A stretch of DNA of 64,000 nucleotides, taken from assembly GCA_016218715.1 (NCBI GenBank), contig JACRDG010000002.1, positions 25,131 to 89,130 on the forward strand, written 5' to 3'. Origin of the DNA: Desulfomonile tiedjei (lineage in GTDB: Bacteria > Desulfobacterota > Desulfomonilia > Desulfomonilales > Desulfomonilaceae). Below the pieces are notes generated by a model, which worked only from the letters and a program-made list of their open reading frames with translations, made no database searches and was not told the origin of the DNA. Both the position numbers and the translations under genes were made by a program. Below are positions 62,166 through 64,000 of this stretch, piece after piece; positions within the stretch are counted from its first letter, which is position 1, and each line of letters opens with the position of its first letter.

Positions 62166-62753
62166 ATGAGAATAGCGACGATCTTGGGGAGTCCCAGAAA
62201 GAAAGGGAACACCAACCGGGTTCTGGGATGGATAGAAGAGGCAGTGCAACGGCAGGGTCATCAGGTGAATCGCATTAACCTCGTTGATCACAAGATTAAC
62301 GGCTGCAAAGGATGCTTCACTTGCAAGAAATTTACCGAGAAACCGGGTTGTCCGCAGAATGATGACGCGGTCGAACTTCTGAATGGCCTGATTTCCTCTG
62401 ATCTGATTCTGTACGCATCACCCATTTACTTCTGGGGGCCGACGGCGCAAATGAAAACATTTGTCGATCGTCACTGTTCCCTCGTCACCGGGTTTGGAAC
62501 TCCACAGTGGCGGTCGCTCGTCACAGGCAGACGGATAGGACTGGTGGTTACCTGCGAGGACGGAGTGGGGGACAATACGGAGCTTCTGGACGAAACGTTC
62601 AGGCGGCTTGCGGGATATCTGGGATGCGATCATGCGGGGACGCTCGTGGCACCTTTCATGACGTCGCCCGATGCTATCGGTGGGCATGTGAAGGAGCAGG
62701 CGGTCGCGTTTGCCGGCAAACTCACCGAAACGGGGCAACCTCCGGCCGAGTGA
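62166..62753 (+). CDS. Iron-sulfur flavoprotein-like NAD(P)H/FMN oxidoreductase
   Basis: 195 residues of flavodoxin-like fold. The FMN phosphate loop is LGSPRKKGNTNRVL, and YASPIYFWGPTAQMKTFVDR is the second FMN-contact loop. A compact cysteine set, Cys47-x2-Cys50-x2-Cys53-x8-Cys62, matches the [4Fe-4S] motif of Isf-type flavoproteins, which accept electrons from ferredoxin reduced by CO dehydrogenase in methanogens. ATG follows GGGAGGAAAGA. Alone on its strand, near fdhE. Its electron partner is unknown. Confidence 0.82.
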   Translation: MRIATILGSPRKKGNTNRVLGWIEEAVQRQGHQVNRINLVDHKINGCKGCFTCKKFTEKPGCPQNDDAVELLNGLISSDLILYASPIYFWGPTAQMKTFVDRHCSLVTGFGTPQWRSLVTGRRIGLVVTCEDGVGDNTELLDETFRRLAGYLGCDHAGTLVAPFMTSPDAIGGHVKEQAVAFAGKLTETGQPPAE

Positions 62754-63299
62754 TGCTATTGTCCAGCGCCTCGAGAATTGCGGCAGATTTAAGCCGCGGT
62801 GTAAGTCAAACCGAGGCCTACCCGTGAGGCGACGGCGTTTCGCTTTCCGACGGGCCATAAGCCTGAAGGGGGAAGCATGTCTCTCAATTCTGGGAGGCAG
62901 ATTTGAGGATGCGATCATCGAAGGCTCACTGGCCTTCGACCAGACGAGTGCCGCGAATTTCAATGAGCGGCACTATAAGCTCCGGAACCGGCAAGATGCA
63001 GGCACCACCGACCAACCGCGCAGTCCTTTTTTTGTTGTGGTGCTTCGCTCCAAGGGAGTTGCTGTGGCCCTCGTGCGTATTGAGGGAGAATCCAACAGGA
63101 ATTGGGAACCTAACCGAACCGCCCTAAGTACGCCTTTTCTCAAGTTCGGTCACGCATGCATTGCTTGTCGGAACACTCCTTCGTCATTCCGGCGGAGGCC
63201 GGATTCCCGGATTTCTGGACCCCGGCCATCGCCGGGGTGACGTACTGGAATGCTCGACCGTATTTACGAAATCCTACTAAGCGGTCGCCACCACTGGGC
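62754..63299. repeat. Intergenic region with nested repeats
   Basis: 63123-63285 is a compact modular element whose inverted ends (CTAAGTACGCCTTTTCTCAA and GACCGTATTTACGAAATCCT followed by ACTAAGCGG) enclose a CGTCATTCCGGC palindrome (63183-63242) instead of the usual ACAGGC/GCCGGC core. 62983-63017 has a fragment of the usual core (ACCGGCAAGATGCAGGCACC). No gene is seen. Confidence 0.8.
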
Positions 63300-64000
63300 T
63301 TACGCGTCGTCATCCAGGACGTTCCAGTCGGTGGTTGCTCCCGGAACAAACCCCTGCCGCTGCGCCAGGATGTCCAGGTACACCAATCCGAGAGGCGCCA
63401 CCTCTATGACAGGTTCGTCTATTCGGTCTCGGAGATCCATCCCCACCAGGTAGCGTTTGCACTGGTGGCAGACCTCCACCCGTTCCGTCCCCCGCTCCTG
63501 TGAGAAAAAGTATTCCAACTTAGTCTGATCTTCGTTGTCACAGAACGGGCACGCGGTCCTCATGAACCTCCACTCATGGCTGCAGAACGAGCATTTGACC
63601 CATCTCTGCCCTTCCTGGCCCTTCAGAAGGCCGAGGCCCGGCCATGACCCGCAGATGGGGCAGTAACCCTTCGACCAGTCAAGCTGCTCGCCCAGAGGAG
63701 CCATCAACGCAGCCCGGCGCTCCACAAACGGTTTCAGGCACCAGCCAACCACGAATTTCAGAATCTTCGGTTCGACGCTTATGGTACCAGCAGTCTCCGC
63801 TATTGCCTCGACCTTCGTTTCCAGGAGGTTCTTTGCCACCCGTTCCAAATCTAACCGATTCTCCTTGAGCGCCTTCTCGATTGCGATAAGGTCCGGTTCT
63901 ATTTTGGGGAAGCCTCGTTTCATCGCGGGGAGCATCCGTTGGGCGGCCTCGTGCAAGAGCCGAGCCTCAACGAGGAATGCTTCCTTACCGGCACAGCAGC
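63300..64000 (-). CDS. fdhE: Formate dehydrogenase accessory protein FdhE, N terminus outside the window
   Basis: The frame is open to the window edge, so about 233 C-terminal residues are visible; FdhE is normally near 300. It has four Cys-x2-Cys pairs (YCPICGSWP, KCSFCSHEW, ACPFCDNEDQ, VCHQCKRYL) that bind iron or zinc, and the conserved C-terminal EVAPLGLVYLDILAQRQGF. FdhE helps assemble formate dehydrogenase. Its presence fits the tungstate transporter and CODH/ACS operon in the window. Upstream structural fdh genes are probably to the right. Confidence 0.9.
   Translation of the reverse strand, partial: CCAGKEAFLVEARLLHEAAQRMLPAMKRGFPKIEPDLIAIEKALKENRLDLERVAKNLLETKVEAIAETAGTISVEPKILKFVVGWCLKPFVERRAALMAPLGEQLDWSKGYCPICGSWPGLGLLKGQEGQRWVKCSFCSHEWRFMRTACPFCDNEDQTKLEYFFSQERGTERVEVCHQCKRYLVGMDLRDRIDEPVIEVAPLGLVYLDILAQRQGFVPGATTDWNVLDDDA

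Noticed and set aside
62710..63240. 176-codon frame between the flavoprotein and fdhE
   Set aside because: It runs through two repeat elements and overlaps the flavoprotein end out of frame, with no start signals.
719..63285. CRISPR array suggested by recurring short repeats
   Set aside because: Copies are far apart, palindromic and variable, with no regular spacers and no cas genes.

Overview
The window looks like chromosomal DNA of a strictly anaerobic, GC-rich Desulfobacterota-type bacterium (sulfate reducer or syntroph, Syntrophobacter/Desulfomonile-like). This is inferred from a bacterial-type CO dehydrogenase/acetyl-CoA synthase operon, tungstate uptake, an FdhE formate dehydrogenase maturation factor, B12/radical SAM enzymes, and secreted caspase-like and DUF4384 proteins. 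No rRNA, tRNA, IS element, prophage or CRISPR array was seen. The first and last genes (trigger factor and fdhE) run off the window.

Layout. 0-6.7 kb: trigger factor start, a glycosyltransferase/epimerase pair, lptG, and two proteins without a clear function. 6.8-15.5 kb: a minus-strand Wood-Ljungdahl operon reading small ORF > acsD-acsA > acsB > acsC > acsE, in which AcsD and the Ni-CO dehydrogenase AcsA are one 1124-residue polypeptide. 17.2-19.7 kb: tungstate transporter tupABC. It is next to a sensor kinase gene whose 3' end was duplicated together with the tupA 5' end. 22.6-28.9 kb: ankyrin protein, HU, an HTH-DksA zinc-finger protein, pcm, and a fused PyrD-PyrK dihydroorotate dehydrogenase. 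29-37 kb: secreted VOC protein, two adjacent radical SAM proteins that resemble the two-component lipoyl synthase LipS1/LipS2, Lon, and a B12-binding radical SAM protein. 37-41.7 kb: an ECF sigma/anti-sigma/Spy-like envelope-stress operon, an OFA-type transporter and an SRAP protein.

42-58.6 kb is the most unusual region. It holds a TMTC-like membrane TPR protein, two OmpA-domain proteins, two secreted caspase-fold (C14) proteins, a tandem DUF4384 protein, a second ECF sigma/anti-sigma pair coupled to a DUF3160 protein, a secreted serpin, and directly behind it a secreted V8-like serine protease with its own DUF4384 domain. Five DUF4384 copies in four proteins tie the region together as a possible cell-surface proteolysis and inhibitor system. 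59-64 kb: second ankyrin protein, a 37-residue Gly/Tyr/Trp/Cys peptide gene with its own promoter, two response-regulator proteins, an Isf-like iron-sulfur flavoprotein and fdhE.

Intergenic spaces carry at least ten copies of a modular non-coding repeat with inverted ends and interchangeable hairpin cores. In two places (tupC and pcm) the repeat tip supplies or touches the stop codon of the neighbouring gene.
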